Part shown: piece after piece, positions 35,377 to 48,100 of the stretch
Layout: each line of letters opens with the position of its first letter
Numbering within the stretch: position 1 is the first letter of the stretch
Source of the DNA: Ectocarpus siliculosus
Taxonomy: Eukaryota; Sar; Phaeophyceae; Ectocarpales; Ectocarpaceae
Reading direction: 5' to 3'
NCBI GenBank assembly: GCA_000310025.1
Contig: FN649751.1
Location: 1,386,532-1,450,531, forward strand
DNA: 64,000 nt
The notes under the pieces: model-generated
The model's database searches: none
What the model was told of the DNA's origin: nothing
What the model saw: the letters and a program-made list of their open reading frames with translations, nothing else
Translations under genes and position numbers: made by a program

Positions 35377-36566
35377 CGTGCCCGCTGACCAAACGCCAAG
35401 AGCACCCTCGACAGCAGTCGTTTGATGTCCGTTCTGCTGCCCCTTGCGCCGATTCACTGTTACTTTGCACTCGTACTTTCCGAGTGCCGACACACGTACA
35501 ACAACAATACGACGCGTAGCCCCGGGCGCGCGTGCCAGTACCTCGCACGCGGTGCTCCCTTGTTGGTGTCTTGATACTCTACCTCCGGCCAAGTTACATT
35601 GGACCTCCCTCTCTCTACAATCTGGCGATGGTGGACTCACAAAAAACACCGCCTCCCACGTCGGGAGACGGGGATGGGGGACGGGGGACGGATTTTTTTC
35701 TTCTTATTATGACACAATTGTTTTTTTCATCAGAAACTCGTTTGTTTGTCCGTCTCATATGTTTGTTTTTTGGAAAATTTGTTCTCCCGTTGTGACCCGT
35801 GCTTGCAACGTTCTGCAGCGCTCTGCAGGTTGAAAAAAGGCAGGTTGGGCTGTACCGGAGACGGACAGAAGCAAACCCTCCAAACTTCCCTTTGCAAGTC
35901 GATCTTCTCTGGTGCAGGTGTACAGAGATAAGACAGTACTGCTGTAAGGTACATTTCCGAACACTCTTTGTCTCTTGCGGCGGCGGTGATGTCATCTTTA
36001 TATGATGATTGTTCGCCCTTCAGAAATAATATGACTTGATGGCTAATCTCGATCTTTCTGCCCGAGTGTGACACTACCTGCACACTGCTGTCACGTTGCT
36101 TTTGCAACTAGGGCAGCACACAAAGCCGTCGACGACACTTTACACAACTACTGCTGCATCGCCTGTACCGCAAAAACGTCAATCAGGGAGGTATGTATGC
36201 CAGGACCCCGAACTGGCGGACAAGCAGGGGAGATTTCGCCGCTTTACGTAAACCTTCTCGCGGGACCCCCACCGTGCCCCAGAAACGAGCTGCAACAAGT
36301 GGCGCGAAGCTGCGCTGTACTGCTGTAAATATCCCTTTGCTTTCCCTCAGCCTACGTTACCGCCGTCCCTCTTCTATACCCTGCACCTCGTCGCATCGGC
36401 CGATCTCTCCCGCCTGCCCCTAACCTGTGGGTAGGATATGGACAAGTGGTAGCTCGCGGGGTCAATCAAAAGGGTGATTTGGAGGAACCGTCGGGATTCC
36501 GTTGCACGGCAACTACGTACACTGCTGTAGGCTGCATTACGTTACACCACGCTGGAATTTGGCCGG
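35377..36566. promoter_or_regulatory. Divergent intergenic region between topoisomerase I and the CH-domain gene
   Basis: About 1.2 kb separate two start codons pointing away from each other, so this stretch should hold both promoters. It contains AT-rich stretches (35690-35780) and three ACTGCTGTA motifs (35938, 36319, 36531), the last two close to the CH-gene start. No TATA box could be assigned with confidence. Short open frames on both strands look incidental. Confidence 0.55.
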
Positions 36567-39500
36567 ATGGGAACAATGTCGCCTTCGAGAGGGCAGGCAG
36601 CGTGGGCGATGCTCCCAAGCCCGTCCACGCCATCTGCGCGGTTCGCCCGAGACGCCAGCGCGGGTCTCAAGGCACGGAATTGGGTCGAGGAAGTGATAGG
36701 GCGCCGACTCCCGGAGGGCGACTTCGCCGCTGGCTTTAAAGATGGCCAGGGTCTGTGCGAGTTGGTCAACACCTTTCGTCCGGCTAGCATTCCGAAGATA
36801 GAGAGGTCAGCGTCTCCATTCCACCAGATGGCGAATATCAGCTCTTTCCTCAAGGCGTGCCGGATGCTTGGTGTTAGCGAGCACGTGCTCTTCGAAACTC
36901 TGGTGAGCAGGATTCTGCCCTCAACTCTTCGCAAAATATTTGATGACGCCTGTCGGCCGTTTTTTTTCAAGCACTTGCGACAGAACACAAGATTTACCGC
37001 AGTACTATACAGCAGTAGTTAGCGCGGAGAGCTGCGGAGATCAATAGGCAAAGAGCTGGATGCACACATGTATGCAGCTGCACAATTCTTGTCAAGGTAC
37101 TGGCCGGTGACCACGTTGAGAGCGAAACCTTTCGCAACACGGTGGAGGTGGCTCTTTTGGCGGCTGACGATAATTTTTTTTACGCTGTGTGTGGCATCAC
37201 TCTCGCGACTTTTTTGACCCTTTGGAATGGACCATGGATTTTGTTTGCACGTGCCCCTTGCTCCGTGCTGCGTTGGCAAACAAGAGCGCTGAACCGAAAC
37301 ATTTCGGCTGCTCCCAAAGGTGCAAGCAGCTGCTGTTGCTGCCACGAGCACTCTCGCTTGCAGTGGATGCCGTGTCGGTCACAACTTGTTTTTCCTCGCC
37401 CTCTTCCCCCTGCCGCCGCCGTTGTAAATATATAGGACCTGTTCAACGAGAACCGGTTGCCTCAGGTCGTTCGGTGCTTGTTTTCCCTGTCAGAGCTCGT
37501 TCGCACCACCATGCCGTCGTACCATGGGCCATACCTCGGCGCCCCGGACAAGCCGGAGGTGGACCCTGCCGTGCTGCATCTCGTCGACATCGCGAAGGGT
37601 AATGTTGTGCCGGCTGCGGGAGTCGCGCCGGCCGACGCAGGCGTTGCCAGCAGCGGCAAAAAGGGCAGTCGGGCGGCGGCGGCGGCGGCGGCGGCGGGGC
37701 TTGAGCCGCTGTCCCTCCCGAAACATGACGGCGAGGACGGAGCAACCTCGAGCAGGTGCTGCCTGTCGCCGGCAGCGCACGAGGCGGGTAAGCTTACGTA
37801 CGGGGTGTACGAAGGAGGAGGAGGAGGAGGAGGAGGAGGACCAGCACCGGCGAAACCGCCGAGAACACCGGGTGCGGCGAGAACAGCGCGATTGCGAGCT
37901 GCCCGAACTCCAGGCCCGGACGATGCCGGTGTAGTGTCGGGTGAACAAGCCGCCGGTGGAGGAACCACGGACGCGCATCGGCGGCAAGCCCAAGAACCTG
38001 CTTCTGCTGCTGCACTCGGCGGCAAACGCAGTGGCGGGGCTGGTGCGGTGGCGCGGGAGGGCAGTGAAGGCGGGGGCGGCGGCGGCGGCGGCGCTGTCGA
38101 ATACGCGGAGTCTGCGCTTTCGGTCGCCAACACCCCCAGACGTTGCAATCCGATGATGATGCCCTCGCCGAGAGCGGAGGGCGCATCCACGCCGCGAGGA
38201 GAGGTCGGCGGCGGCGGTAGCGGCGGTAGCGACGGTGGGGCGGTGGCGAGCGACTATTACGGCTTCGGACGGAGCAGCAGCTCCGTCGAGGATCAGGCCA
38301 GGAGGAGGAGGGAAGCCACGGCGCAAAATGATGCGGAGATGGAGGTGGCGCTGTGGATCGAGGGCGTTACCGGGGAGACGTTCCCGGGGAAGTTTTGGTC
38401 GAGCCTCAAGGATGGAGGTGAGGGAGGAAAAGACAAGAATTTTTGTGGGGAGCCATGCATAGAATTGCGTGCAGTAATTTGCCTTTCTTTTGGGTGGAGA
38501 CGTGACGCTCTGCAACAGCGGTCAAAAATTCAGGACGGTACGGTGACTGGCATCATAGTGGCCAGCTGTCCGTCTCGCGGCGCACAGCTATCTGCTCGTG
38601 CAATTGAGAAAATTGAATTATCTTTCGGATTACTATTATATCGATATCCTAGAGTCGCAGCAGTGTTGTCTTCAACGTAAGTCCGCGAAAACGTGCTTTG
38701 GAGGTAATGAGAATAGTTTGGACGACAATGTGCCGTGTTATTTGCAGCGGTTTATTTATTCATTGGGGTCTGTAGTCCACCGCGCTTCAACGCGTCAACC
38801 ACGGCCACGGCCCGAACCGTACCCACTTCAACTACCATGGCAGACTCCGCGTATACGTCAAGTGTTCATTCACTCCGTGTACAGTAGTAGGGTGCATATG
38901 CAGTCACGGACGCCGCACGCCGCACGCTTGTCTGCGGCAGCAACCCGTTTGTTGCAGAGACATGAGGCATGCATATGACACACCCACCACCCATCGTGTG
39001 TCACACGCGCTTTTCAACATCGCTTCGGTCAGCTGTTCGGCTATGCATAGTAGTGCGCTGGTTGTGCGAAAACTGGCACCGACATATGGTTGGACGTTTT
39101 AAGTTTCCGCACGTGTTGAGACCGCAGAAGAGCCCAGGAGGCTGGCTCTGTTTTGCTTCGTTTTTCTTGATTCAACGGATACATCAAGGCACGCGATGTG
39201 CTCGCTAACCACCAACCCCTAGCCACAGACAGCGAGTTGCCCCTCACTCTTCAAGTTTCAAAAGTAGTAAAGTATTCTTGTGTTGAGTTGTCGGCCCCGC
39301 GGGATAGATTGAAACACCGTTGACGAGTTGAAGCCGATTCGGAATTGCAACTTGGACTATTTTCTCTTCGGCTTGGGTCAAGAAGACGTTGCTCGTGCAG
39401 TTGGAAGTGCACCATTGCCGCGGTAGACATTTTCCAGGTGTCATTTCTGGCTGGACGTTATCTTGGAAATTACGAAACGAACGAAAGTACGACCATTTCC

Positions 39501-41883
39501 AACTCGATACATGTTCCCTGTTGGAAAAAGAAAGGTGACTGGGGGCACGACACAAACTCAAGGCAAGCGGCGTGACTTGCAAACTCGAAACACTCTAGCA
39601 ATTGATCCCCTAACGGAGGCCACACGAAAGAGGCACCACGTGCACAGCTCGTCGGGGGTGGCTTTGTCGTTGCTGGTGATTCGGGCAAGTGGGGGGGGGG
39701 CGCTAACACGAACACATGGAGACCGGTGACAAGGCAAAGAGCTGTCCAGAGCAAAGATGGATATTTTTTTTGACAACGGTCGACCCTCGGCCAACTTCAA
39801 ATCTCAGCCTCCCAACGCATTGCGGTCTCTCAACAATAGCCACACAAGAGGCACTATTCTCACTGCTACGTAAGAAAGCAATCTGAAGAAGCCATTTGTT
39901 GGTTTTGTCGGACTCCGACGAAGACACATGGCGAAATTTATTGCATTTCCGACTGGCTGGTCAAGACACCGCCGGAGCAATGCTTCTTTGTACATACTGC
40001 ACTTCGTTTTTCACGCCACCAAAACGTTTACCTATACCAACTGTTTTTCCGCACCACGTAACCCCCCCCCCCCCTGCACGTACCCTTCACCATTGTCCTT
40101 CTGCAACAACAGTTCTGCTGTGTGACGTGTTGAACTCCATCAAGCCGGGGCTAGTCCCACAGGTGAACCCCTCTCGCGGGACCTTCGTCGAGTTGGAGAA
40201 CATCTCCGCCTTCCTGTCCGGTTGCCGGAAGGTGGGGGTCCCCGAGCACTCGCTGTTCGACACGAAGGACCTTCACGAGAAGAGGGACATGCAGGTCGTG
40301 GTGCACTGCTTGCACGTTCTGGGCGCGGCGGTGCAGTCGACGGTGCCTGATTTCAGGGGGCCTTTGTTGGGTGAGGGAAGGGGTCTGTCCTGATCCTGTG
40401 GAGCTCGTCCTTTGCATAGGAGGATTTCTTTCTCCTTTGTTGCGTTCCCCTTTTGTACGTTTGTTCCAACACGCGAAACCCGACAACGTTTTGTACGGGT
40501 AGCACTCTATATTCGTTTCTATGGTACAGCGGACGGCTCCGTGGAGCCGTTGAGCCGCGCAGACAGCGGTAGACTCTTTCCAATCAGTGGTCACCTTTTT
40601 TTCTGTCGAGATGGCAAGCTTTGATGCGCACTTTTTTTCGGCTCCCGAACCCGAGCTTAGCAATAATCCCCACCGTCCGTACGAGAAATCATCTACAAGT
40701 ACAGTAGGACCGATCTCGCAGCCTTTGTTACGCCCCCGCAACCACCAAAAGCTATCCGCCCGGCCCCGCTCCGCCTTAATCCCGCCCTACCGACCCAGGC
40801 AAAAAGTCGGAGGCTTTGTCAATCGTGAACGCTCGAGGTTTGAGGAAACGGCTGGGGAAAGGCCCCGGAGCGAGAGGCGGGATCCACACCCTCACCGCCC
40901 ACAAGGGCGGCGCCGGCGAGTACGTCGGGTCTGGCGACGTACCGATCGAGCAGCCCGACCCCACGGCGACCATGACGCCCGCGGAGTCGCCCTCCGGCAA
41001 GCGGGCCTCCCGCCGGCGAGAAGCTTCGGACTCGGCGGGGGGCTCCGGCGTGGTGGCGGCTGGTACCCCCGCCTCCCCCCGCGCGATAGCGGAGGGGCTC
41101 TCCGGCGGCGTCTTGCCCGCCGTGATCTTGGAGGAGGAGGCGCCCGCGGGGATGACCTCGGCGGTCGTGCGCGTCGAGCGGCAGGGCAGGCGCGGCGCGA
41201 GACCGGCGGAGGAGGCGGGGGGTGGCGGCAGTGGGCGGCAGAACCTGGCGGGACTGTTCGCGGACGCGGCGTTGGCGGCGGATCCTCGAGAAAGCAGGGG
41301 GCGAGGGGGAGCGGTGGCATTACGACGGACTGCCAGTGGGGCGAGCGGCGTCAGCGGCAACCAACAGCGGCGCAGCAGAGGCGCTCACAGGCAGCGGCAC
41401 CACCAGCAGCGCAAGGACGAGGACGGCGAGGGCGTTGTGTCCCAGGTCCAGCGGTTCGTGGAGCTGCACACTCGCCAGCCGTGGCGCGTCAGCGGGGACA
41501 TGCACGAGAGCCTGCGGGACGGCTGGCAGCTCGCCCTGCTGGCCAACGCCCTGCGACCGGGAGCCGTACGGTGCGTGCACAACTCCATCCAGCCCGTCAA
41601 GCACATCCAGAACATCGCCGGCTTCCTCATCGCCTGCCGGCGGATGGGGGTGGCTCGCGCCCTGCTGTTCGACATCGAGGACCTCTACGAGAAGAGAAGC
41701 AACACCAGGGTCGCGAGGACGCTGCTAGCGCTGCGGGCGCTGGCGGCCGATCCGGACTTCGCTCTCGCGAGGCCTTCCTCGCTGATTGGCACCTCTCTGC
41801 TCGTGAACGCTGCTGCGGCTGCTGCGAAAACCGGGTTGGCGTCGGGGCCGCCGTCAGCGGCATCGGCGGGTGGTCGCAGATAG
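36567..41883 (+). CDS. Protein with three calponin-homology domains
   Basis: Four exons: 36567-36902, 37436-38417, 40113-40370, 40799-41883, phases 0, 1, 1, giving 886 residues. CH1 (about 36-135) reads LKARNWVEEVIGRRLP, FKDGQGLCELVNTFRP, MANISSFLKACRMLGV, then across the first intron DLFNENRLPQVVRCLFSL. CH2 (about 412-520) reads VALWIEGVTGETFP, LKDG|VLLCDVLNSIKPG (split by intron 2), LENISAFLSGCRKVGV, DLHEKRDMQVVVHCLHVLG. CH3 (about 738-850) reads VQRFVELHTRQPW, LRDGWQLALLANALRPG, IQNIAGFLIACRRMGV, DLYEKRSNTRVARTLLALRAL. All three resemble the single CH domain of calponin/transgelin, which binds or bundles actin. The linkers are Gly/Ala/Ser/Arg-rich. An actin-related role is inferred from the family. 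The start is the first ATG of the open frame; a second ATG lies three codons later. Exact ends of intron 3 are the least certain. Confidence 0.8.
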
Positions 41884-42116
41884 TGGGGGATGCTACAATC
41901 GGGGGGAAAGTTTGGTAGTAAGCTGGTTGCCGTCTAGCTTGGTCGCTCCCTCTGGTCTTGTTGGTCCTCCAGATTACAATAGCCGAGTGTTGTTACCCTA
42001 TTGAGGAATACATGTGGCGTAGATTTCTAGATTTTAGGAAGTATACATAATCTCACAGAAAGACTATCCGTTCGAGATTCATTGCAAGTGTGTGGTCGAG
42101 TGTGTTTTAGTAGCGG

Positions 42117-42216
42117 NNNNNNNNNNNNNNNNNNNNNNNNNNNNNNNNNNNNNNNNNNNNNNNNNNNNNNNNNNNNNNNNNNNNNNNNNNNNNNNNNNNN
42201 NNNNNNNNNNNNNNNN
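42117..42216. other. Assembly gap (100 N)
   Basis: Exactly 100 unknown bases, the conventional size for a gap of unknown length. It is followed at once by an A/G run and a long G homopolymer, which probably stopped the assembly. Confidence 0.99.
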
Positions 42217-44406
42217 AAGAAGAAAAAGAGGGGGGGGGTGGGGGGGGGGGGGTCTACCTCATTTATTGTCCTCGACAAAGGGGTAGCTAGTTGTCTTACA
42301 TGGATGGTATTTGTTCAACCCGTAGGCTGTTTTGTTGTGTGCCATGGGTGGGGGAGTGATCGATCTCTCGAGAGGATTGATTTGATTGGTATTTGATGGC
42401 ATGCAGGGGACAATATGTTGCTGCGTTGAGTTGGTTATGCGGTCCAGTTTTTACACGCACCATACGAGAAAGTTTATCCATGTCTAGTCTTCCGATGCAC
42501 GAGCGATTACGATTGTTGGGTTTTTGTCATTGCAATATATTTCAAGAAGTTTTTATCCGTTCGATACCTTGTACGGCATCGAAGCATCATATAGATGGTT
42601 CTACGCGCGAAGTTCGTTCTGATACAAGCGTGGGCGGCCAAAATCTCTCTTCTTCTTTCTAGGGGGGGGGCTTGAGTGTTGTGGGTTGGCCGCAAACTCG
42701 TTGAAGGGAATACTCTGGCTACACCGGCAATTCTGGGAGCAGACAGCAGTGTGCGGTATTCGCGGAGGAAGCATCAAGGAGGCGAATGCTCGTGTTGTGT
42801 ATCTCTGGTGTTGGCAGGTTGTTGTGCTTGGTGACGACGTGTGCTGCGGCATAACGTCGTGCTGACTCGATTTCTGGACGGTTTGGGTTGGGCGCAGGGT
42901 GGGTCCAAGGGGTGCCGGTGCAAGAGAATGCGGCGAACGAGGACAGCCGACCACGTGGCATCCACGTGGCGATTGTACTACAGTAGTATGAAGTGGGAGG
43001 CCGCAACTTGTGTGCGCTTGCTTGTTCAGGCCAGAACTATGCATTCGTTGAGCCGGTCGCGTGCGCTCTTCTTGTGTCCACATCGGTATCACGTCAGGTC
43101 TCGACATTCTTGGCATCAATCCTGAGGTATCACGAGTTCCCCCCTTTCGTTGTATACTAGTAACAACGGAGAGACCGCGGGGCGCGCCCTTCTATCTCAC
43201 CATCATTTGCATGCGTGTTATGTGTTGTATGGTTAATTAAGTGTGTGTTCGTTTCTGTTGGGGTGCTGTTGGCTTTTGGGGGCATGGCCTGCGAGAGCGT
43301 AGAGATTGGTTGGACGCTTGGCGGCGAAGTGGTGAGAAAGGGCGGCAGTGCGTGCGTTTTGTTCACGTTTGTATTTTCTAGTGCATGCAGCAGCAGCGGC
43401 GGCAGCGGGATGGGAGAGGATGCAACACGACGTACGTGCTACATGGTTGCGGGCCGTTCTACTGACGGCCGAATTTTTGATGCAGAAACAACTACCTGCT
43501 GCTGCTGTTGTTGTTCGTGTTTACTGTTGACTTTGTTTAGCTCACTCTGCTTGGATGCGTTTGGGGTCTGTCCTGTCCCTACAATAATAACTTTTGTGCG
43601 GGGGAGGGAGCGTGTGGGGTTTTAAATATTGTGTAGTTTGTGGGTTTCCCTGTGGCATGTGTTACTTTGCGACCGCCATACCGCGTTCAGTAAGTACGAA
43701 GGGATTGGGGGGGAGTCGTTGTGTGCATTGTTGTAGCGCACGTAGCGGTGCGAGCTCGTCCTCTTCTTCCTCCTCCCAGGTACAAGAGCCTGGGCCAAAT
43801 TGTGAGTTGCCACGTCATGTGTGGGACGTAGATATCGCGGTTTAGAAGACGATAATAGCATAACAATAAGATGACGACATAATACATGACTGACCAGCCA
43901 GTGGATGAACACGTAGAAAATATCAAAAGTACGAAATCGAACGACGTCGCAGTCTCGTATGTCTCTTAGCATAGTCTAGATTTTCAAAAAATTTAGATTC
44001 TGCCTGATTAATAAAGGGAACGTGTGTGGGGTCACTATTGATTGAGCAAAAATGATGCTAATTTGTTCTGATGTTTTTCTTCTCGGCCTATCTATGCGAC
44101 ACTCTCTCCCGAACGTGTTGTTGTTGTCTTCACTTACACCTAATTAAACAGCGCGTCAATGGGGAGGCGCCGGACAAGAACGAACATGTCGCAGTTGGCT
44201 TGATCACAATGAGTGATGGACTCGCTTCTTTCTTGCTGCAGAACGGAACGAGGAGGATCGCACGGAGAGAGAGCGAGAGTTCTTCAAAACCAACGGACAA
44301 CCTTAAATAAACCACAATATAAACAACTCCTTATCAAATGCCATCGCCCCTCAAAACAGGAATACTTCGCACACCATAAACTGTAACTGAAAATATGCAA
44401 GAAGAC

Positions 44407-44461
44407 TACTGCTGTACTACATACACCAGTTAGTTAGTAACATTGCGGTACTACAGCAGTA
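44407..44461. repeat. Short inverted repeat TACTGCTGTA ... TACAGCAGTA
   Basis: Perfect 10-base arms at 44407-44416 and 44452-44461 around a 35-base loop, built from the motif that recurs through the non-duplicated half of the window. Confidence 0.7.
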
Positions 44462-45109
44462 TGTACAATAATTTAGGAAGAAAACTCTTGCTGCCGTGGA
44501 AGACAAAATGGCAGACAGACTGAACACTACCTCTTAGCTGCTGTGAAATGCTACAGCACATAACGCATAACTCACAGCAGCAGCTGTAGTCTAGCTCTGT
44601 TGTGGTGCGTATGTATAGACTACATTTGAGTGAGTCATATATTATATCCTCTTCACATCATCTTCTTCACGCACATGCAAGTTGGGTTGTGCATACGGAC
44701 GTGAACCGCCGCAGCAGTCATCATCGATCGTCCGCTGTCTATATGTATGTCTGTATGGCTCCCCCCGTCAGTAAATTCCCGACAGGTTCTCTCACAACAT
44801 CTACATACTGCTGCTGCTGTGTCGCGTACCCAAAGATATACTGCCTGGACTGGTGAAAAAAAGAAATGGGGGGGGGGGAGGCTCAGGAGATCTACCCGTG
44901 TTCAAGAGGAGGCGTTTTTGCGCGTCAAGCTCTGACGTTCATGTTCGTCACCCAATCACCTGTCGCGCTCTTTGCTCTGTCTGTCACACATATCATACTC
45001 CGCCGAGAACAGCACGCACGGCAGCAGCTCCCAAGTTTCTCACACGGCGCCTTCCCTGCTAGCTATCTACCTACACAACCGTTAAGAAGGACCAGCATAG
45101 CGAGAAACC

Positions 45110-48100
45110 ATGAAAGCAACCGCTGCGGCCACGGCTTGGGCCATGGCCCTGTGCTCCTGCGGAACATCGAGCGCCTTCACGACACACACGTCGTTCTCCC
45201 GAGTCTCCGCGCCACGCAATGCCGTGGGCAGGGCAAGTGCAAAGGGGACGCTGCGGCCACGAACGTTGAATATGGCCGTGGCCATCCCCTCGGCGGTGTC
45301 TGTGGAGACAGCGCCTCCGGCGACGATTGATATGGAGGGCGTGCAGCTGAGTGGACTGAACGGGCTGGCGCTCCAGCCGAAGACCTTCCCCACGAAGCGG
45401 GAGGTGATGGACGTTATTCCCAAGCACTGCTTCGTGAAGGATACCGTTCGATCAATGAAGTACGCCGTGCTGTCGTGCGCCATCACGCTGTCTATGGGCG
45501 GGCTCGCTGCGGCCTTCCTTCCTCTCAAGGTGCGCGAGAGTACCTACCATGTGTGCGCGCGTTTGAAAAAATGGTGTGTTGACGAACAGAGAGAAAAGAC
45601 TGCTAAATATTTCTGGCCCGAAGTAGACGTTTTGCGATGATTCGCGTGGAGAGAGCGCAGGAGGTCGGTCCGCCACCACCTGCTGTGTATGTTCGGCCCA
45701 GTTGCATTTGTTCTCCTTATGGAGGCACGGAACCGGCGACTTCACTAGTCTCCCACTGCTCATGAAGTCCACGAAGCGCGAAGATAACCAGATCTAGGTA
45801 CTCGTGGACACTCGGCTATATACAGCAGAGTTTCCCTTCCTTTTTTCATTTTCAGACAATCGTCGACATCGAGCGGGACGTCATCGATGACGTGTCCTAT
45901 GAGTACGTTTTTCGACGAATAACGATCGTTTCTGTTTCCAGGGTACACAGGCTTGAAAAATGAAAAAAGGTACAGCAGTATGCACACACCGCTGTTTTGG
46001 ACGATCCCTATCAGCAGAGCCTTCCAGCCGGCCTAGGCCAATGCTAAACCTCGTGTTCAGGATATCAGTTCCACGTTTCACAGCAGTAGTTACTGAGAAA
46101 TCAGGGTAGTACGTAGCCTGCTGCCTGTCGTATGTATGTACTTTCCAAGAAGTACGTCGAGACTACAATACACGTGCACACGTCCAGACGAGAATACACT
46201 CCACCTCAATGTATGCGTATGCACATGCTGCATGTGCACATACATGGATAGATATGGTATGCAATACCATGCGAGGCATGACTCACGAAGATGTTCTACA
46301 ATATCGTATCACGTGTCGTTTTATTGTATGCATGAAATTGCTTTGTCCTCTGGGTGTACATCGCGAAGCTTTATCACAAGCAGTTCGCTTCGGACGTAGT
46401 GGAGGTGTCCATCCAATGATCTGCCTTCATACATAGCACCATCGAATTTGTCAAACTAAACGTGTCCGCAAAACCTGCTGTGTCGACTTCCGCCCCCCCG
46501 TGAACGTACTGCATGTACCGCGCTCGCTCCCCAGCTGGCCATGCTGCCGGCTTGGATCGCGTATGCCGTCTCTTGCGGCACCGCTGCGACCGGGGCGTGG
46601 GTGGTGGCGCACGAGTGCGGGCACGGCGCGTTCTCATCTAACAGGCAACTGCAGGATGCCGTCGGCTACGTACTTCACGTGAGAACAGCAGTAGTATACA
46701 TATGCGCAAATGTAGCATGCAGAGGGATCATTCTCGTGATTTGTTGCATCCATCTGTTGCACGGTATAAGGGGCTTCTGGATCCGTGCGGCGCTACTCGG
46801 CCTGTTGGGTTTCTCGCACGCAAAGGAGTTTTTTTGTTGTTGCGACACTGAAAAGTGCAGTTGGGTTTTGATTCCCGCCTTTGAATTGAAGGTGTGTTTA
46901 CTGCTGTAGTCCGGACTATGAGGACTCGGGCGCGATTATGGCAACGCGGTTTTGATGCCTGCTGCGAAGTTACCGCTGGTGGCGCCTCCGTGTCTATCGC
47001 ACCTCACGAGGGTTGATGGGCCTCTTCAACCTCTTCAAACCGCGGAGCAATAGCAAGAAGGAATCGAAACTTTGGCAATATCTTTGGCAACACAAGTTTT
47101 TGCGGGACAGGCTCCAATACTGCTGTGTTCGGCAGTTGCTGTGGAATAAAAGCGACGGTGATCGGGATCGCAGTGGACGTAGTACCGCATGGGTGACACT
47201 GAAGCGGTTTGTTTCCCTGGCAGCGGCGACATTTGTAGGACCCTTACCAAGCAGTTTGTGGCCGAGCGTTATTCCTCACGTCGCGAAAGAACTTGAGACA
47301 TCTAGGCATCCGAGACTCGCGAAGGTGTTCTCCTTGTGAACACGGTTACCTCATCAGGCATCTTGGTTGTCGGCCACCCTCTCAACTTTGCTCCTCCCCC
47401 TCCGCCCCTCCCCGCCGCAGTCGGCTTTGCTGGTGCCGTACTTCTCGTGGCAACGCAGCCACGCGGTGCACCACGCCCACACCAACCACATGGAGAAGGG
47501 GGAGACGCACGTGCCCGAGATGGTCAGCCACAAGGGCTTCGGCCTCCAGAAGCAGCGCAAGCTGTTCCGAACTGTGCTGGGCAAGAAGCTCGGCACCGCG
47601 GCCTACGGGGTAGCCCAGACGTTCAACCACCTTGTGGTGAGTCGAGGCCACCGCGATGGACGGGCCTTGCCTGCCGGGAGTTTTGTGCGTCGTTTCGCGG
47701 TTTTCTTGCCGGCCCACAGCCGCAATGAATGGACATACATTTCCAGTTTGGCTGCGGCAGACGATTGTAGTGGGAGGCAGCCTTAGTGTTTCCTCCACAT
47801 TTGATTGGTCTATATAAGGCAATAATTGGCCAGCACTAGCATCTAAGCCATCTAAGCGAGGGGTGGCACTTAGTGTGCCTGCGTGGCTTTTCGGCCAACT
47901 ATGCTGTGCCTTGCCCACAACTGAAAATACCACACACAAAATGTGGAAGTCAGGATGTGGTGTGTCCATGAGTAGAGACACACATGCATTCAACAGCAAT
48001 GTAGGTCGGCTAGGTCTGTGCTGATTGATATTGTAGATCACTGTTGTTCTAACGATCGTTGATTCTCAACAGCTGCGAATGGTTGTCTTACGGAGGTTGG

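Larger units (their letters stand above)
41884..45109. other. Intergenic region with assembly gap, no gene recognised
   Basis: About 3.2 kb between two plus-strand genes. It contains the 100-N gap, a G-run at about 42229-42252, AT-rich DNA near 43980-44020 and 44290-44340, and several ACTGCTGTA-type motifs near 44400-44600. Open frames such as 42601-43119 minus and 43215-43625 plus show no domain or splice structure. Confidence 0.5.

Noticed and set aside
37462-38515. Minus-strand open frames of 242 and 341 codons
   Set aside because: Antisense of the Gly/Ala-rich linker in the CH-domain gene; no family match.
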